Shown: positions 61,926 through 64,000 of the stretch, in pieces | Position numbering within the stretch: position 1 is the stretch's first letter | How the letters are laid out: each line of letters opens with the position of its first letter | Source: Cordylochernes scorpioides | Lineage: Eukaryota; Arthropoda; Arachnida; Pseudoscorpiones; Chernetidae | NCBI GenBank assembly: GCA_030710605.1 | Contig: CP092880.1 | Location: 20,769,791-20,833,790, forward strand | Length of the DNA: 64,000 bases | Direction of reading: 5' to 3' | The notes under the pieces: generated by a model | Database searches by the model: none | The model's input: only the letters and a program-made list of their open reading frames with translations | Told to the model about the DNA's origin: nothing | Position numbers and translations under genes: made by a program

Positions 61926-62365
61926 GAATCCTGATATAGATTGCTAAATGGTACAACTTCCTTAAGTTTTGTCCATGAGTGTCTCTTTCAGAGTTATTGT
62001 CAGAATCCCGATATACATGCTAAAAGGTACAACTTCCTTAAGTTTTGTCCATGAGTGTATATTTCAGAGTTATTGTCTGAATCCCGATATACATGCTAAA
62101 AGGTACAACTTCCTTAAGTTTTGTCCATGAGTGTCTCTTTCAGAGTTATTATCTGAATCCCGATATACATGCTAAAAGGTACAACTTCCTTAAGTTTTGT
62201 CCATGAGTGTCTCTTTCAGAGTTATTATCTGAATCCCGATATACATGCTAAAAGGTACAACTTCCTTAAGTTTTGTCCATGAGTGTCTCTTTCAGAGTTA
62301 TTATCTGAATCCAGATATACATGCTAAAAGGTACAACTTCCTTAAGTTTTGTCCATGAGTGTGTA
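61926..62365. repeat. 75-76-bp tandem repeat, six units
   Basis: CTTCCTTAAGTTTTGTCCAT occurs at about 61958, 62033, 62108, 62184, 62260 and 62335, each followed by GAGTGT and CAGAGTTATT and by GATATACATGCTAAAAGGTA. It is the inverse of the unit at 18515-18840 and derives from a Tc1/mariner-type MITE end. Confidence 0.95.
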
Positions 62366-62582
62366 GCTTTAAGTATGTAACACTTCGCCCTGAATATTTA
62401 CAATGCACATATATAGGTCGCGTTTTATTTTCATATATCCTATTTAGTATTGTATTTAGTACGATGTGAAAATATTTTATCACCGTTGTATGAACACAGT
62501 AAGAAATTGTTTTAATGGTAAAAAAAAAGAATCTGGGCTGAATAGTCCCAATTCTAAACTATAATTGTGTATAGATGAGATG

Positions 62583-62880
62583 AGGGTCGGTGGAAGGATG
62601 ATCTAAACCGTTGGTGTTTGATTTCTACGATCCGGGTTCGATTCCCAGATTGGGCACTTTTTTCTGATAAAAAAAAATGTTCCAATGGTGCCCGATTCTT
62701 GCAAAAGTACAACCCCACCAGCGAGTGCAAGTAACCAAACTGGGGCTCTAGCACATTCGTAAGTGCAAAGTCAAACTGCTTTTCACATGTGTAGTTATGT
62801 GGTGCACTTACAGTAAAAGTAGTCGCTTACTTCTACCCACCATGATTATCATGGCCTGTACCACGTGGACTAGAGATAAG
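62583..62880 (+). mobile_element. tRNA-headed SINE
   Basis: GGGTCGGTGGAAGGATGATC, CCGGGTTCGATTCCCAGATT, the shared body and CACGTGGACTAGAGATAAGC at the end. It has a few more substitutions than the copies at 37393 and 58053. Confidence 0.87.
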
Positions 62881-62889
62881 CAAAAAATA

Positions 62890-63255
62890 ATTGTGTATAG
62901 ATTGGTACAAAGAGACGTGATGTTTACATGAAAAAAAAAAAGCTTCTTCTAAGAACTTGTAGCGAGATCTAATTAACGGATAGATGTCGGAAATAAACAG
63001 GTCGGTGGTGTCGGATGTGTTTACCTCTTCACCAAAATAAACATCATTAGAGAGGGGTTTAAAATAACTCTGTGAATCCGCGGTAAACCGAGGGGTTGAA
63101 ATCTGGCAACTCTGCCAGTTCTTTTTTTGTTCTTCTCTCTTAGTTGTTCTTTGGAATCTTTAGGTGGCAATGTTTGTGACTCGTACAGGCTGTGTTCTCT
63201 CATCATGCATTTCTCTTAACAAAAGTTTGTTTATGTTGAAGATAGAGGTTTTATA
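62890..63255. other. Stretch without recognised gene
   Basis: A slightly GC-richer part near 63060-63200 has a 61-codon minus frame without motif. Confidence 0.35.
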
Positions 63256-63257
63256 AT

Positions 63258-63352
63258 ATGATGCACTAGCGCGACATCTGTTATTGAAATTGTTTAATTT
63301 CAAAAAGAATCTTACTCCTTTAATATAGTTTCGAATTTTGATAATAGATGTT
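63258..63352. repeat. Short M1 MITE derivative
   Basis: GATGCACTAGCGCGACATCT, then an abrupt join to ATTGTTTAATTTCAAAAAGA and ATAGTTTCGAATTTTGATAA. Only the outer parts of the two arms remain. Confidence 0.6.
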
Positions 63353-63364
63353 TTACTTCGCCGG

Positions 63365-63562
63365 CATTCATATTGCAACATAGTATTTATTAATTTTATT
63401 ATTTTTATTAACAGAGTGGTCATTTTTATTTTTATATCTTGCGACTCTGAAAATTTCCCTCGTGGCTTATCTTTTGTTTACCATTCTTAGTTTGTCCTTG
63501 CCTGAAATAAATTTTGTTTCCTCCTGAAGTTTTGTCTTCCCTAATTTTCCACGTGGCAATAA
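63365..63562. repeat. Interspersed repeat L, inverted copy
   Basis: GCTTATCTTTTGTTTACCAT, TTAGTTTGTCCTTGCC and TTTTGTCTTCCCTAATTTTC invert the copies at 13443 and 39817. Confidence 0.7.
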
Positions 63563-63873
63563 TTCTTTAAAAAATAGACACTTCGCCCAGTTAAAGTTTT
63601 ATTATCTCAACGTTTTAACCAAAATTCTTTTGTCTTCGTCAGGAGAAATAAATATAAAGCATTTGGCAAGACGTTAAAAATTGTTCTTTTAGTGTTTGTT
63701 ATTCTTTTGAACCTCTCTAAATCTGTAGAATGTATACTTAGTTTTTTGTTTAACTTATTCATAATTTGGTGGTAACTTTTATTCATCTCAGTAATATGTG
63801 TTTATAATATAAAGATAAATACGTATTATAAGCATAGTGATGAATAGATAGAAATTGGTGTTTGTCTCATAAG

Positions 63874-63948
63874 GTTGCCTCAAAAGTTCGTAAACATATT
63901 ATGATTTATATTTTGCAAGTGTTTACGAACTTTTGGGACAACCTTGCT
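63874..63948. repeat. Very short MITE or foldback (AAGGTTGCCTCAAAAGTTCG)
   Basis: AAGGTTGCCTCAAAAGTTCG then TAAACA, and the inverse TGTTTACGAACTTTTGGGAC then AACCTT, are separated by about 20 bases, with TA-like flanks. The ends look mariner-like. Confidence 0.7.
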
Positions 63949-64000
63949 ATTCTGAAACTTGGCCCACCTACTGATTGGCCACCCTTGATATAGAATATTG

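Noticed and set aside
61926..62365. Regular 75-bp repeats as a possible CRISPR array
   Set aside because: Units are adjacent without unique spacers, the context is eukaryotic, and the unit derives from a transposon end.

Overview
The window looks like transposon-dense nuclear DNA from an AT-rich animal genome. Supporting signs are U6 snRNA-derived copies, a eukaryotic tRNA-Gly(GCC), tRNA-headed SINEs, Penelope, Copia, Gypsy, non-LTR, Helitron, piggyBac, Tigger and Tc1/mariner elements, and polyadenylation-type LTR ends. The mariner and DD41D transposases are of kinds common in arthropods. An arthropod, perhaps an arachnid, is my best guess, but the sequence does not settle this.

Only two loci could be ordinary host genes. 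One is a long ankyrin-repeat reading frame on the minus strand at 54694-56244, which has an in-frame TAG between its likely ATG and the repeats. The other is an intact-looking tRNA-Gly(GCC) at 53716-53786, which itself sits in mobile-element flanks. All other coding capacity belongs to transposons, nearly all broken.

Layout. 1-9 kb: AT-rich DNA with foldback elements and MITEs. 9.2-12.5 kb: a LINE 3' end, then a nearly complete Penelope-like element with 13-bp target duplications and one frameshift before its GIY-YIG domain. 12.5-18.4 kb: MITEs, LINE tails, a SINE and a Helitron carrying a minisatellite. 18.4-23.8 kb: a duplicated block of about 2 kb whose two copies have gained different insertions. 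24-28 kb: three Helitrons, two of them directly abutting, with long poly-G runs and a nested Tigger. 28-41 kb: a solo LTR, U6 pseudogenes, a mariner, several LTR-like promoter pieces and SINEs. 41-52 kb: a DD41D transposon with 200-bp inverted repeats, an assembly gap, a LINE, a Copia, a palindromic Penelope-derived element, an internally deleted Gypsy, and a piggyBac containing a Helitron. 53-56 kb: Helitrons, tRNA-Gly and the ankyrin frame. 57-64 kb: tandem duplications beside a second gap, SINEs, two damaged tRNA-Gly copies and a 75-bp tandem array.

The most interesting pattern is a family of short (about 250-300 bp) palindromic elements. Their arms carry the same stem-loop as the Penelope terminal repeat, a hammerhead-like core, and they are flanked by target duplications of about 12 bp. 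Two of them have an unoccupied related site within this window. They look like minimal Penelope-mobilised elements. No element here is shown to be active, and all family names rest on motifs read by eye.
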